A stretch of DNA of 64,000 bases from Methylobacterium sp. J-068 (GCF_022829445.1 NZ_JAKSXY010000099.1:1-64000); one strand, 5' to 3'; shown: positions 24,471-34,578, numbered from the stretch's first letter. Translations and numbers: made by a program. Notes: generated by a model not told the origin, from the sequence alone.

Positions 24471-25907
24471 GTGACGAACCCCGACCTCCTGTTAGAGCGC
24501 CTCGGCGAACGCCTCGGCGCGGTCCACATCCTCACCGGGGCGGACGACCTCGCGCCCCACCTCGCGGAGACGCGCGGCCTGCGCCGGGGCCATGCCCTGG
24601 CGGTGGTGCGGCCCGCCGACACCGCCGAGGTCGCCTTCGTGGTCCGGGCCTGCGCCGAGGCCGGCGTGCCGATCGTGGCGCAGGGGGGCAATACCGGCCA
24701 TGTCGGCGGAGGCCTGCCGCAGGGCGGCATCGTCGTCTCGATGGCGCGCCTGAACCGCCTGCGCGCGATCGACCCGCTCAACGCCAGCATCACGGTGGAG
24801 GCCGGGATGGTGCTGGCCGAGGTGCAGGCGGCGGCCGAAGCCGCCGGGATGCTGTTCGCGCTCTCGCTGGCCTCCGAGGGCTCGTGCCGCATCGGCGGCA
24901 ACCTCTCCACCAATGCGGGGGGCACCGCCGTGCTGGCCTACGGCAATGCCCGCGACCTCGTCCTCGGGCTGGAGGTGGTCCTGGCCGATGGCCGGGTCTG
25001 GAACGGGCTCAAGGCCCTGCGCAAGGACAATGCGGGCTACGACCTCAAGCACCTCTTCCTCGGCTCGGAGGGCACCCTCGGCCTGATCACCGCGGCGGTG
25101 CTCAAACTCCATCCCCGGCCGCTGTCGCGCGCGGTGGCCTTCGTGGGCCTCGCCTCGGCCGAGGCCGCGCTCGACCTGTTCCGGGACCTCCGGGCAGAGG
25201 GCGGCGCGGCTCTCACCGCCTTCGAGTACATCGCGCCCTTCGGGCTCGAGATCGTGCTGCGCCACCGCGCGGGGGCCCGCCGCCCCCTGGCCGGGACGCA
25301 CGCGGCCTACGCGCTGGTGGAGGTCTCCACCACGCGGCCGGGCGAGGCGGCGGGCGCGGTCCTGGAGGCGATGCTGGGGCGGGCCCACGCCCGGGGAATC
25401 GTCGCGGATGCCGCCCTGGCGGCGAGCGAGGCGCAGGCGCTGGCCTTCTGGGACCTGCGCGAGAGCCTGTCCGAGGTCCAGAAGGCCGAGGGCGGCTCGA
25501 TCAAGCACGACGTCTCGGTGCCGCTCTCGCGCCTGCCGGACTTCCTCGGGCGGGCGACGCGCGCCTGCGAGGCCGCGCTGCCGGGCCTGCGGGTCTGCGC
25601 CTTCGGGCATTTCGGAGACGGCAACATCCACTTCAACCTGAGCCAGCCCGTCGGCATGGAGCGCGCCGCGTTCCTCGCCCAGTGGGAGCGCTTCAACCGG
25701 ATCGTGCACGACATCGTGCACGCCCTCGAGGGCTCCATCGCGGCCGAGCACGGGGTGGGCCTGCTGAAGCGCGAGGAACTGGCGCGCTACGCCGACCCCG
25801 TCGCCCTCGACCTGATGCGCCGCCTCAAGGCGGCCCTCGATCCGCGCGACATCCTGAATCCCGGCAAGGTGGTGCCGAGCGAAGATCCGCCGGGCGGAAA
25901 CCTTTGA
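24471..25907 (+). CDS. FAD-linked oxidoreductase, D-2-hydroxyacid dehydrogenase type
   Basis: Starting at GTG 24471, the 478-residue protein has a PCMH FAD-binding domain (VVRPADTAEVAFVVRACAEAGVPIVAQGGNTGHVGGGLPQGG, residues about 43-84; CRIGGNLSTNAGG near 143) and a FAD-oxidase C-terminal domain ending AEHGVGLLKREELARY...LKAALDPRDILNPGKV. This layout is that of D-2-hydroxyglutarate/D-lactate dehydrogenases (GlcD relatives). It is divergent from the FAH and Nudix genes. The substrate is inferred only as a D-2-hydroxy acid. Confidence 0.88.
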   Translation: MTNPDLLLERLGERLGAVHILTGADDLAPHLAETRGLRRGHALAVVRPADTAEVAFVVRACAEAGVPIVAQGGNTGHVGGGLPQGGIVVSMARLNRLRAIDPLNASITVEAGMVLAEVQAAAEAAGMLFALSLASEGSCRIGGNLSTNAGGTAVLAYGNARDLVLGLEVVLADGRVWNGLKALRKDNAGYDLKHLFLGSEGTLGLITAAVLKLHPRPLSRAVAFVGLASAEAALDLFRDLRAEGGAALTAFEYIAPFGLEIVLRHRAGARRPLAGTHAAYALVEVSTTRPGEAAGAVLEAMLGRAHARGIVADAALAASEAQALAFWDLRESLSEVQKAEGGSIKHDVSVPLSRLPDFLGRATRACEAALPGLRVCAFGHFGDGNIHFNLSQPVGMERAAFLAQWERFNRIVHDIVHALEGSIAAEHGVGLLKREELARYADPVALDLMRRLKAALDPRDILNPGKVVPSEDPPGGNL

Positions 25908-26190
25908 GGCGACATCAACAAAAATTTAGCCGGAACCACGCGGTCCGCAATGGGATTGATGTTGTGCGGCGCACAAAGAGCCGCCAGATTGTTGACCGCA
26001 ACGCGCCATAAATCGGCTGCGCTGACGCAGGAAGAGACTGAACCGCAACGATGGAGCCTTGGGTGCGCTGCGGCGGGTTAGCCCGGCTTTAACCCTTTGG
26101 CGCTCTCCTGGAGAGGAGAAACGCCACCATCGCGACGAGGCGGCCCGCCGAGGCGGATCGCGACCGAAGACCGAACAGGAGACGCGTTCG

Positions 26191-26484
26191 ATGCCGACTT
26201 CCCAGGCGAGAGTCCCGACGGCCGAGGCGAGCCGCTACCTCAAGCAGCTCTGCCGTCACTGGAGCCACAAGTTTCCGGTGGAAGCCACCGAGGATGCCGG
26301 CCGCGTGCCGTTCGGCGAGGACCGTGTCTGCACCTTCGAGGCCGGCCCCGACGCCCTGCTGATGCGGGTCGCCACCCCCGATCCGGCCGCGCTGACGCGC
26401 CTTGAGAACGTGGTCTCCGACCATCTCCTGCGCTTCGCCTTCCGCGAGAACCTCGGCGACATCACCTGGTCCCGCGCGGCCTGA
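26191..26484 (+). CDS. DUF2218 small protein
   Basis: ATG at 26191 gives 97 residues with the DUF2218 pattern SRYLKQLCRHWSHKFPVEATEDAGRVPFGEDRVCTFEAGPDALLMRVATPD...RLENVVSDHLLRFAFRE. Many members are encoded beside siderophore or iron uptake genes; none is present here, so no role is assigned. A GGAG-type ribosome binding site precedes the start. Confidence 0.85.
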   Translation: MPTSQARVPTAEASRYLKQLCRHWSHKFPVEATEDAGRVPFGEDRVCTFEAGPDALLMRVATPDPAALTRLENVVSDHLLRFAFRENLGDITWSRAA

Positions 26485-26592
26485 CCACCGCGACGGACCC
26501 ACCCCCGAAAGGTGGCTTCGCGAAGGCTTGACCTGCCGTCCCGAGACCTGATCTTGAGCCTGAAACGCTCGGGCAGGATCGGGAGAGACGGC

Positions 26593-27873
26593 ATGGACGG
26601 GATCGCGCAGACTAGCCACGGCGCCGCGCCGCCGGATGGAGGGCAGCACGCCGAGCGCCTGCAGCGTCTCGCGGAGGTCGCGGTCAAGGTCGGGCTCGGC
26701 CTGCGGCCCGGGCAGGAACTCGTGATCACCGCCCCCCTGGAGACGGTGCCCCTCGCCCGCGCCATCACCGAGCAGGCCTACAAGGCCGGCGCCTCCCTGG
26801 TCACCACCTTCTACGGCGACGACGCCGCCACCCTGGCGCGCTTCGCCCATGCCCCCGACGAGGCCTTCGACACAGCCGCCGGCTGGCTCTACGCGGGGAT
26901 GGCCGAGGCCTACCGCAGCGGCGCGGCCCGTCTCGCCATCGCGGGGGACGATCCCTCGCTGCTGGCGGGCCAGGATGCGGCCAAGGTGGCGCGCGCCAAC
27001 CGCGCCCGCTCCAAGGCCTACGTGCCGGCCCTCGAACTCATCGCCAACTTCTCCACCAACTGGACCATCGTCTCGGCCGCCACCAAGCCCTGGGCCCGAA
27101 CCGTGTTCCCGGACCTGCCCGAGGACGAGGCCATGGCCCGGCTCTGGGATGCGATCTTCGCGGCCTCCCGCGTCGACGGCCCCGACCCGGTGGCCGCCTG
27201 GGAGGCCCACAACGCGGCGCTGCACGCGCGGATGAACGCGCTCAACGCGCACCGCTTCGCCGCGCTCCGCTTCTTCGGACCCGGCACCGACCTCACGGTC
27301 GGGCTGGCCGACGACCACGAATGGTGCGGCGGCGCCTCGGCCTCGCGCAACGGCATCGTCTGCAACGCCAACATCCCCACCGAGGAGGTCTTCACCACGC
27401 CGCACCGGAACCGGGTCGACGGCACCGTCACCAGCACCAAGCCGCTCTCCTACCAGGGCACCCTGATCGACGGCATCGTGGTGCGCTTCGAGGAAGGGCG
27501 CATCGTCGAGGCCAGCGCGCGCACGGGCGGCGACGTGCTCGCCAAGGTGCTGGAGACCGACGAGGGCGCCCGCCGCCTCGGCGAGGTGGCGCTGGTGCCG
27601 GCCTCCTCGGCGATCTCGGCCTCGGGGCTCCTGTTCTACAACACCCTCTACGACGAGAACGCGGCCAGCCACATCGCCCTGGGTCAGGCCTACAGCAAGT
27701 GCTTCCGGAACGGCGGCGCGGATTTCAGCGAGGACGACCTCGCGGCGCGCGGCGCCAACCGCAGCCTGATCCACATCGACTGGATGATCGGCTCGGACCG
27801 GATCGACGTCGACGGCCTCTCCGCCGAGGGCCGGGCCGTGCCGGTGATGCGCGCGGGCGAGTGGGTCGAATGA
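26593..27873 (+). CDS. M29-family metallo-aminopeptidase
   Basis: ATG at 26593 gives 426 residues of the thermophilic aminopeptidase (M29) family. Visible are AEVAVKVGLGLRPGQELVITAP near residue 30, the Glu/His metal ligands in GIVCNANIPTEEVFTTPHRNRVDGTVTSTKPLSYQGTLIDG near residues 250-295, GEVALVPASSAIS near 335, and LLFYNTLYDENAASHIALGQAY...IHIDWMIGS in the C-terminal half. It removes N-terminal amino acids from peptides. It stands alone, downstream of DUF2218. Confidence 0.92.
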   Translation: MDGIAQTSHGAAPPDGGQHAERLQRLAEVAVKVGLGLRPGQELVITAPLETVPLARAITEQAYKAGASLVTTFYGDDAATLARFAHAPDEAFDTAAGWLYAGMAEAYRSGAARLAIAGDDPSLLAGQDAAKVARANRARSKAYVPALELIANFSTNWTIVSAATKPWARTVFPDLPEDEAMARLWDAIFAASRVDGPDPVAAWEAHNAALHARMNALNAHRFAALRFFGPGTDLTVGLADDHEWCGGASASRNGIVCNANIPTEEVFTTPHRNRVDGTVTSTKPLSYQGTLIDGIVVRFEEGRIVEASARTGGDVLAKVLETDEGARRLGEVALVPASSAISASGLLFYNTLYDENAASHIALGQAYSKCFRNGGADFSEDDLAARGANRSLIHIDWMIGSDRIDVDGLSAEGRAVPVMRAGEWVE

Positions 27874-28245
27874 GGCGAGGAAAGGCCCGGGGATAAGGTG
27901 ATCTGGCGGTAGCCGGGGGGCGTATTCCTCGACGTCGACGGCCGGCCTTCCGCGCGGCCCCGCGAAACCCGTCCCTGAGGGCGCCGCCGTGCGCGGGCGC
28001 ACGCCCACGGCCAAGCCCGGCTTGACGTGGGTAAACTTCCCACGCATTCAGGGGGTGTGGTCGCGTCAGGCCATGGACCTGCGAGGGACCGGGTGAGCCG
28101 GTCCCTCGCGCGGCATCCGCCCATCCGAGAATCGGTCTTCGCGCGTTCGCCGGCGCGCGCGGGGATCGATGGTTCGCGTGCGGCGCCGCGGTCGAAACCT
28201 TCCCCTGAGCTCACCATCTCCCGCGAGGGAGACAACGAGGATCTC
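27874..28245. other. 372-bp gap upstream of the outer-membrane protein gene
   Basis: Two small palindromes (CAAGCC-C-GGCTTG at 28012-28024 and CGTGGG/CCCACG at 28026-28044) stand next to each other, which may be a regulator-binding or RNA structure site. An in-frame upstream extension of the barrel gene from 28027 has no signal peptide and is not credible. Otherwise no gene is seen. Confidence 0.5.
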
Positions 28246-29124
28246 ATGATCAAGCATCTTCTTCGCGCCGGCCCGGTGGCGGTCCTGCTCACCGGCGCGG
28301 CCTCCGCCGCCGACCTGCCGCGCCGCGCCGCGCCGCCGGTCTTCACGCAGGTCCCGGTCTTCTCCTGGACCGGCTTCTATGCCGGCGTGAACGCGGGCTA
28401 CGGCTTCGATGCGGGCAGCGGCACCAGCGGCTCCACCACCGTCACCACCACGGCCGCCTCCGGGCTCATCGCCAATGGCGGCGCGCCGGGTGTGGCGACC
28501 TTCAGCAACAGCCGCAACAACGACGGCTTCTCGGGCGGCGGCCAGATCGGCTACAACTACCAGTTCACGCCGGGCTCCGGCGTCGTGGTCGGCGTCGAGG
28601 CCGACGCGCAGTATCTCGGCTTCGGCAGCAACCGGAACACCGCGACCTTCACCGGCACGCCCAACGCCGACGTGACCTTCGTCAACCCGAACGGCCTCTC
28701 GAACCTCGATTACTTCGGCACGGTGCGCGGCCGCCTCGGCTACGCCTTCGACCGCACCCTGGTCTACGGCACCGGCGGCTTCGCCTATGGCGGTGGGGGC
28801 GGCTCCAGCTTCGGCCTGCCCAACAGCACCAGCGACAATTTCCGCACCGGCTGGGCCGCCGGCGGCGGCATCGAGTACGCCCTGCCCACCGATTCGTTCC
28901 TGAACTTCTTCCGCTCGTCCGCCGTGACGCTGAAGGTCGAAGGCCTCTATGTCAGCCTCGACCGCAACAGCACCAACGGCGTGTTCGCCTATTCGAACAG
29001 CACCGGCGCCGTCTACAACGTGTCCGGCACCAGCTACGCGACCACCACCGGTTACACCGCCCGCCGCTCCGACGAGTTCGCGGTGGTGCGCGCCGGCCTG
29101 AACTACAAGTTCGGCACCTACTGA
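28246..29124 (+). CDS. Outer-membrane beta-barrel porin-like protein (Omp25/31, RopB family)
   Basis: ATG at 28246, after a GGGAGA-type RBS, gives 292 residues. A signal peptide (MIKHLLRAGPVAVLLTGAASA) is followed by the family motif ADLPRRAAPPVFTQVPVFSWTGFYAGVNAGYGFD. Strands alternate with Gly/Asn/Ser/Thr-rich loops, and the C-terminus ends in the aromatic outer-membrane signal VRAGLNYKFGTY. Members are abundant outer-membrane structural proteins in Hyphomicrobiales. Confidence 0.88.
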   Translation: MIKHLLRAGPVAVLLTGAASAADLPRRAAPPVFTQVPVFSWTGFYAGVNAGYGFDAGSGTSGSTTVTTTAASGLIANGGAPGVATFSNSRNNDGFSGGGQIGYNYQFTPGSGVVVGVEADAQYLGFGSNRNTATFTGTPNADVTFVNPNGLSNLDYFGTVRGRLGYAFDRTLVYGTGGFAYGGGGGSSFGLPNSTSDNFRTGWAAGGGIEYALPTDSFLNFFRSSAVTLKVEGLYVSLDRNSTNGVFAYSNSTGAVYNVSGTSYATTTGYTARRSDEFAVVRAGLNYKFGTY

Positions 29125-29473
29125 GAGCGGAGGGGCCGACACGGAATTTGACCCGAGCATCCCCAGCCCGATCAGACTGGCCGCCCGGTCAAATGGCGCC
29201 TCGGGAGCGATCCCGGGGCGTTTCGCGCATCGCGTACCGTTTCCGATGGATCGCTCCTGTCGTGACGGCGCCTCCCTTCGCCGCGCCCGCGGAGAGAGGG
29301 GGCCGGCAGCCCATCGAACCGATCGATAGGGACCCGTATCGGGCCCCTCGGGGCGTCGGGCTGTCCTGGGATCGATCAAGGTCGGAGACCCGCTCCTTCA
29401 AGCTTCCTTTACCATACCGGGAACAAAGTTCGCGGCGGGGTGGCATCCTTGACCCGCCTCCAGCCGGACGGCC
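29125..29473. other. 349-bp gap between porin and transglycosylase genes
   Basis: It holds a short hairpin CGGGA/TCCCG (29202-29215) that may terminate the porin transcript, and a palindrome CGATA...TATCG near 29322-29345. The segment near 29409-29430 (TTTACCATACC) is a candidate promoter element. No credible gene was found. Confidence 0.45.
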
Positions 29474-30565
29474 ATGTTCCTGTTCACCACGCCCCCTGCC
29501 AGCACCCGCGAGACCGGCGCCAGCCGGGACGCTGGGACGCGCGGGACCACCGGGCGCGCGGGCGCGTCGAGCGACGTGATCACGGCGATCCGCGACGGGG
29601 CACAGACCTCCGGCGCGGGCTTCGACTACCTCCTGGCCACGGCCCAGAGGGAATCGTCCCTCGATCCCAGTGCTAAGGCCGGCACCTCCTCGGCCACCGG
29701 CCTGTTCCAGTTCATCGAGCAGACCTGGCTCGGCACCATGAAGACTGCCGGCCCCCGGCTCGGCCTCTCGACCTATGCGGACGCGATCACGAAGGGGGCC
29801 GACGGCACCTACGCGGTGAGCGATCCGGCCGCCAAGCAGACCATCCTCGACCTGCGGCGCGACCCGAAGATCGCCGCCACCCTGGCGGGCGCCCTGACCG
29901 AGCGGAACCGCGAGACCCTCACGGCGGCGCTGGGGCGCGAGCCGACGGGGGGCGACCTCTACGCCGCCCACGTCCTCGGCGCGCGCGGCGCCGCCGCCCT
30001 CATCGGCACCGCGCAGGCGAGCCCGGCCCGGGCCGCCGCCCTCGACATGCCGGAGGCGGCCGCCGCCAATCGGAGCCTGTTCTACGACAAGTCCGGGCGC
30101 CCGCGCGGGGCGGCCGAGCTCTACGCGCACCTCGCCACGGCCCGCGCGGGCACGGCCCCGGCCTCCGCCGGCGCCGCACTGCCCGAGGTGACGACCGCCT
30201 ATGCCTCCCTCGACGAGGGCGGGCTGCGCTCGATGTTCCAGACCGACCCGCGCCAGCAGGGCGGCGTCTCGGCCGGCGTCGCGCGGCTCTGGCAGGGACG
30301 CGGGCCCAGCCAGGATTCGAGCCGGCAGGATGCCGGCTCCGGCCGCAGCGCGCCGACCTACTTCCCGCGCTCGGACGGCACGGACACCGTCGCCGCCGTC
30401 GCGAGCGACACCGAGGCCGCGTCCGCGACGCCCGCGACGGGCTCCGCCCTCCTCGGCGCGCCGCTGCCGCCGCGCCGGCCGGCGGAATTCGGTGCCTCGG
30501 CCGGCGCGTCCCGGTCCGGCGCGCCCCTCGACCTGTCCCTCTTCACGATCCGGAGCGGCCCATGA
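29474..30565 (+). CDS. Lytic transglycosylase-like protein
   Basis: The 363-residue protein starts with a Thr/Gly/Ala-rich segment and then has a transglycosylase-type domain: FDYLLATAQRESSLDPSAKAGTSSATGLFQFIEQTWLGTM (residues about 52-91) with the catalytic Glu in QRESSLDP. ALGREPTGGDLYAAHVLGARGAAALI follows. No N-terminal signal peptide is obvious. Its C-terminal half is low-complexity and acidic. The stop overlaps the ATG of the DUF2336 gene by 4 bp, which suggests coupled synthesis. Confidence 0.8.
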   Translation: MFLFTTPPASTRETGASRDAGTRGTTGRAGASSDVITAIRDGAQTSGAGFDYLLATAQRESSLDPSAKAGTSSATGLFQFIEQTWLGTMKTAGPRLGLSTYADAITKGADGTYAVSDPAAKQTILDLRRDPKIAATLAGALTERNRETLTAALGREPTGGDLYAAHVLGARGAAALIGTAQASPARAAALDMPEAAAANRSLFYDKSGRPRGAAELYAHLATARAGTAPASAGAALPEVTTAYASLDEGGLRSMFQTDPRQQGGVSAGVARLWQGRGPSQDSSRQDAGSGRSAPTYFPRSDGTDTVAAVASDTEAASATPATGSALLGAPLPPRRPAEFGASAGASRSGAPLDLSLFTIRSGP

Positions 30566-32136
30566 TCATCCGCCAGTTCCTCGCCTGGACGCAGCACAGC
30601 TCCGCCACGCGCCGGGCGGAGGCGGCGGGCGCGCTGGCGCGCGCCTATCTCTATGGCGGGCTCGGCGAGGACGTCGCCTGGCAGGCGGAAGCCGCCCTCC
30701 TGGCCCTCCTCGACGATCCCTCCAGCCTGGTGCGGCGAGCGCTGGCGGAAGCCTGCGCCGGCTGCGCCACGGCGCCCCGCACGCTCATCGTCGCCCTGGC
30801 CGGCGACCAGCCCGAGATCGCCGCGCTGGTCCTCGCCCGTTCCCAGGTGCTCGGCGATGCCGACCTCGTCGACGGCGTCGCCATCGGCTGCCTCACCACC
30901 CGCCTCGCCATCGCGGGGCGCCCGAACCTCTCGCCCGCCGTCGCGGGGGCGCTCGCCGAGATCGGCGAGGCGGAGGCGCTCGTCGCGCTCGCCCGCAACC
31001 GCGGCGCCAGGATCACCACCGGCAGCCTGATGCGCATGGTCGAGCGGCACGGCGACGCGGCCGTCCTGCGCGAGGCAATCCTGGCCCGGCCCGACCTGCC
31101 GCTCGAGGTGCGCCAAAGCGTCACCACGCGCCTCGCCGCCTCGCTCTCGGCCTTCGCGGTGGGGGCCGGCTGGCTCACGCCGGCGCGCGGCGAGCGCGCC
31201 AGCCGGGAGGCGCAGGAGCGCGCCACCCTCGCCTTCAGCGCCGACGCCCATCCCGTCGACCTCGCCCGCCTCGTGGCCCACCTGAAAGCCAACGGGCAGC
31301 TCAATGCCGGCCTGCTCCTGCGGGCGATCCTGTCGGGCCGGATGGCCTTCGCGGAGGCGGCGCTCGCCGACCTCTCGGGCCTCAGCGCGCGCCGGGTGGC
31401 CGGCCTGCTGCAGGATGCCTCGGCCGCCGCCTTCGCGGCGCTGCACCGCAAGGCCGGCCTGCCCCCCGTCCTGCTCCCGGCCTTCACCGCCGCCCTCTCG
31501 GCCTGGCGGGAGGCCGGCCAGGGCACCATCGCCCAGGCGGGCGCCGGCCTGTCGCGCCTGATGATCGAGCGGGCGCTCACCGCCTGCGAGGCCATGCCCT
31601 TCGCCGAGGCCCAGGGCGTCATGGCGCTCCTCGCCCGCTTCGAGGCGGAGGCCGCCCGCGACGAGGCGCGGATGCTCGCTCGCGAACTCGCGGCGGAGGG
31701 CGAGCACGAGGAGGCCCTGCGCCTCCGGAACGAGATCCTCGACGGCGAGTGGCGCGAGGCGCAGCGCCTGGTCACGCAGGTTCCGGAAGCCACGCCGACA
31801 CAGGTGGCCATACCCGTGACGATGCCGGTGCCCGAGGCCGTGCCGGCGCTGGAAGCCGAGGCGGTTCCGGAAGCCGACGCAGTTCCGGAAGCCGAGGCGG
31901 TGTCGGTGCCGGTCGTCGAGGAGGCTCCGGCGGTCCCGGACCTCGCCGCGCGGGCGCCGGAAGTCCGGAGCGATCCGGTCGGCCTCATCCTCGAGGCGTT
32001 GCCGGACGCCCTCCTGGCCGAGTTCCAGGGCAGCCGCGAGTCCACGCGGGCGGTTTCCATCGAGGTGGTCCTCGACGCCATCCCCGAGGCCCTGATCGCC
32101 AGCTACCGCGACGACCGGGCGCGGATCGCCGCCTGA
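30562..32136 (+). CDS. DUF2336 domain protein
   Basis: The 524-residue helical protein starts MIIRQFLAWTQHSSATRRAEAAGALARAYLYGG, the DUF2336 N-terminus, with HEAT-like repeats in residues about 40-200 (DDPSSLVRRALAEACAG, GDQPEIAALVLARSQVL). Near residues 405-460 there is a low-complexity stretch of VPEAD/AVPEAE six-residue repeats. The C-terminal helices LPDALLAEFQGSRES and IPEALIASYRDDR are near-duplicates. Members are frequent in Alphaproteobacteria with no settled function. Overlap with the transglycosylase gene suggests a cell-envelope link. Confidence 0.82.
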   Translation: MIIRQFLAWTQHSSATRRAEAAGALARAYLYGGLGEDVAWQAEAALLALLDDPSSLVRRALAEACAGCATAPRTLIVALAGDQPEIAALVLARSQVLGDADLVDGVAIGCLTTRLAIAGRPNLSPAVAGALAEIGEAEALVALARNRGARITTGSLMRMVERHGDAAVLREAILARPDLPLEVRQSVTTRLAASLSAFAVGAGWLTPARGERASREAQERATLAFSADAHPVDLARLVAHLKANGQLNAGLLLRAILSGRMAFAEAALADLSGLSARRVAGLLQDASAAAFAALHRKAGLPPVLLPAFTAALSAWREAGQGTIAQAGAGLSRLMIERALTACEAMPFAEAQGVMALLARFEAEAARDEARMLARELAAEGEHEEALRLRNEILDGEWREAQRLVTQVPEATPTQVAIPVTMPVPEAVPALEAEAVPEADAVPEAEAVSVPVVEEAPAVPDLAARAPEVRSDPVGLILEALPDALLAEFQGSRESTRAVSIEVVLDAIPEALIASYRDDRARIAA

Positions 32137-32228
32137 ATGTCTCTCACAAAACACCCGCCGCCCCGCCGTGCCCAAAGTGAGGACCGGCGGTGGTCGGGAG
32201 GTTTACGAGGCACTCTGAAGCGGGCACG

Positions 32229-32999
32229 TCAGCCGAACTGCTCGCGAAGGATGCGCTCGTCGAGGCTGTGACCGGGATCGTGCAGCAGGGTCAGGTTCGT
32301 GGCGTGGTCGAGCCAAGTCTCGACGGTGGAGACGCGCCGGAACTCGGTGTGGTCGGCCACCGCCGCCACCGGGCGGTGCGCGGCATCCAGCACCTCGATC
32401 AGAATGCGGGCAAAGTCCGGCAGCAGGGCCCCGCGCCAGCGCCGGGGCCGGAAGGCCGAGATCGGCGTCAGCGCCAGGAGCCGCGCGTTCAGGGGCAGGA
32501 TCGGGCCGCCCACCGAGAGGTTGTAGGCGGTGGAGCCGGCCGGCGTCGCCGCGAGCACGCCGTCGGCGATCAGTTCGGGCAGGCGGACATGCCCGTCCAC
32601 CGAGATCCGGAGCTTGGCGGTTTGGTGGGTCTGGCGCAGCATGTAGACTTCGTTGAGGGCGCGGGCCTCGTGCCGGCGCCCCTCGGTGTCCACCGCCGCC
32701 ATCATCAGCGGGTGGATGATGCTGCGCTTGGTGTTCTCCAGGCGCTCGATCAGCCCATCCTCGCGAAATTCGTTCATGAGGAAGCCGACCGTGCCCCGGT
32801 TCATGCCATAGATCGGCGTGCCCGCATGCATGAAGCGGTGGAGCGTCTGGAGCATCAGGCCGTCGCCGCCCAGCGCCACCACCACGTCGGCCTCGTCGGG
32901 CGGCACGTGGTCGTAGCGGCGCATCAGGGTGGCGGCGGCTTGGCGAGCGTCCTCCGTGGGACTCGCGACGAAGGCAAGCCGTTCGAAACGCCGCGCCAT
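32229..32999 (-). CDS. nadK: NAD kinase
   Basis: ATG at 32999 gives 256 residues. NadK phosphorylates NAD with ATP to NADP. The GGDG motif is in [20 protein letters not shown] near residue 41, followed by [14 protein letters not shown], and the NAD-binding NE/D region in [48 protein letters not shown] is the diagnostic TPTGSTAY-like stretch. The upstream 21-residue extension to 33062 was left out as it is unlike the family. Confidence 0.94.
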   Translation of the reverse strand: MARRFERLAFVASPTEDARQAAATLMRRYDHVPPDEADVVVALGGDGLMLQTLHRFMHAGTPIYGMNRGTVGFLMNEFREDGLIERLENTKRSIIHPLMMAAVDTEGRRHEARALNEVYMLRQTHQTAKLRISVDGHVRLPELIADGVLAATPAGSTAYNLSVGGPILPLNARLLALTPISAFRPRRWRGALLPDFARILIEVLDAAHRPVAAVADHTEFRRVSTVETWLDHATNLTLLHDPGHSLDERILREQFG

Positions 33000-33136
33000 G
33001 GGCTCACTTCCGCCTTGCCGACCAACTTGCCGACGCGAAGCGTTCGCTCCAGCGTCCCCCAATCCAGGTCCGTCGGCGATTCCGCCGGCACGCTCCCGCC
33101 GGTGGAGCGCCGGGGCCCTGTTCGGAGACCCATAGC

Positions 33137-33469
33137 ATGGAGCGCGCGCTTCTCGTCTACACCACCTTCCCGGATGCCGGCACCGCCCTGAAAGTCGGGG
33201 AAGAGCTCGTGCGCCTCCGGCTCGCCGCCTGCGTCAACGTGCTGCCCGGCATGCTCTCGGTCTATGCCTGGAAGGGCGCGGTGGAGCACGGCGCGGAGGC
33301 GGCGGCGATCCTGAAGAGCCGGGAGGGCCTGGCCGAGGCCCTCGGCGCCGCCCTGAAGGCGCGCCACCCCTACGAGACGCCGATCATCCTGCATCTTCCC
33401 GTCACCGGCGCCGACCCCGACACGGCGGCCTGGATCATGGCCGAGACTCAGGGGCCGCCGATCGGGTAG
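33137..33469 (+). CDS. cutA: Divalent-cation tolerance protein CutA
   Basis: The 110-residue protein is a trimeric CutA with [56 protein letters not shown]. The conserved YxWxG and KT/R segments are present. CutA is linked to copper tolerance in E. coli but its biochemical role is still unclear. Its last 22 bp overlap the 3' end of the convergent glycosyltransferase gene. Confidence 0.92.
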   Translation: MERALLVYTTFPDAGTALKVGEELVRLRLAACVNVLPGMLSVYAWKGAVEHGAEAAAILKSREGLAEALGAALKARHPYETPIILHLPVTGADPDTAAWIMAETQGPPIG

Positions 33470-34578
33470 CTGCGTCCCTTCCAGATCGGCGTCCCCGCCC
33501 CCTTGCGCCGCAGGAGCGCGGTCCACTGGATCGCCAGCGCGACCAGGATTGTGGCGGGATGCAGGAGGACCGTGCCCGCCGGCTCACGGGTGACGAGGGT
33601 GATCGCCGCGCGCGTCGCCAGCGAGACCAGGGCCGCCGCGAAGGCCAGGAAGGCCGCGTGCCCGGAACCGAACCCGAGCAGCGCGAGCGCGAGCAGAAGC
33701 CAGGGCAGCACGTGGCCGCCCGCCAGCAGCAGGGTCCAGACGGGCAGGCCACGCGGCGTCGCCATGCCCTCGCGGGCGTTCTTCGAGAAGCCGGCCCAGC
33801 TCTGGCGCAAGCCGCGATACATCCGGCAGGTGGCGAGGGCATGCGCGGCCACGAGGTCGGTGCGGTATCCGGCCAGGCGGAACCGGCGCGGCATCACCAC
33901 GCCGTCATGGAGGCTGGTGCGTAACGCCCCGTGCCCCCCGGTCGCCGCGTAGGCCTCGCGGGCGACGAGGACGAGCTGCCCGCAGGCGGCGCCCAGGCTC
34001 GGCCTCGGCGAGGCCCGCATCATCGCCATGGGCAGGTAGCCGATCAGAAGGAAGTTGATCATCGGCACCGTGAGGCGTTCACCGAGCGAGCCCATGCGCT
34101 GGCGCGGCACGCCGCTGACGAGGGCCGAGTCGGTGCGCCGCGCATGCGCGGCCAGTGACGCCGCGGCGGCGGGCGCCAGGGTCACGTCGGCATCGACGAA
34201 GAGGAGGTAGCTGCCCCGCGCGGCCTCGGCCAGCCGTGCGCAGGCGTGGTTCTTCCCCGTCCAGCCCTCCGGCAGGGCCGGGATCGAGAGGAGGCGCAGG
34301 CGGGAATCCGTCGCGGCGATGCCCGAGACGATCGCGGCCGTGCCGTCGGTGGAATGGTCGTCGCCGACGATGACCTCCAGGGCCACCCCCGCGCTGGCGA
34401 GCGCCGCCCGCACCGTCCCGGCGATCACGCCGGCCTCGTCGCGGGCCGGGATGAGGATCGAGACCTTGGCGCGGACGTCGAGGTCCGGCTCCGGGGTCCG
34501 CAGGATGGAAAGGTTGATCCAGGCGATCAGCCCCGGCAGCAGCGCGCAGACCAGCGCCAGGATCGCGAGACCGAGCAT
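33448..34578 (-). CDS. Family 2 glycosyltransferase (CrtQ-like candidate)
   Basis: ATG at 34578 gives 376 residues: an N-terminal membrane segment (LAILALVCALLPGLIAWINL), then a GT-A fold with VSILIPARDEAGVIAGTVRAAL, VGDDHSTDGTAAIV, the DxD motif in YLLFVDADVTLAP near residue 125, and several C-terminal membrane spans. It is the last gene of the carotenoid-type locus and begins overlapping by one base with the acyltransferase. By context it would glycosylate a carboxylated carotenoid, as CrtQ does in staphyloxanthin synthesis; this substrate is an inference. Confidence 0.8.
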   Translation of the reverse strand: MLGLAILALVCALLPGLIAWINLSILRTPEPDLDVRAKVSILIPARDEAGVIAGTVRAALASAGVALEVIVGDDHSTDGTAAIVSGIAATDSRLRLLSIPALPEGWTGKNHACARLAEAARGSYLLFVDADVTLAPAAAASLAAHARRTDSALVSGVPRQRMGSLGERLTVPMINFLLIGYLPMAMMRASPRPSLGAACGQLVLVAREAYAATGGHGALRTSLHDGVVMPRRFRLAGYRTDLVAAHALATCRMYRGLRQSWAGFSKNAREGMATPRGLPVWTLLLAGGHVLPWLLLALALLGFGSGHAAFLAFAAALVSLATRAAITLVTREPAGTVLLHPATILVALAIQWTALLRRKGAGTPIWKGRSYPIGGP

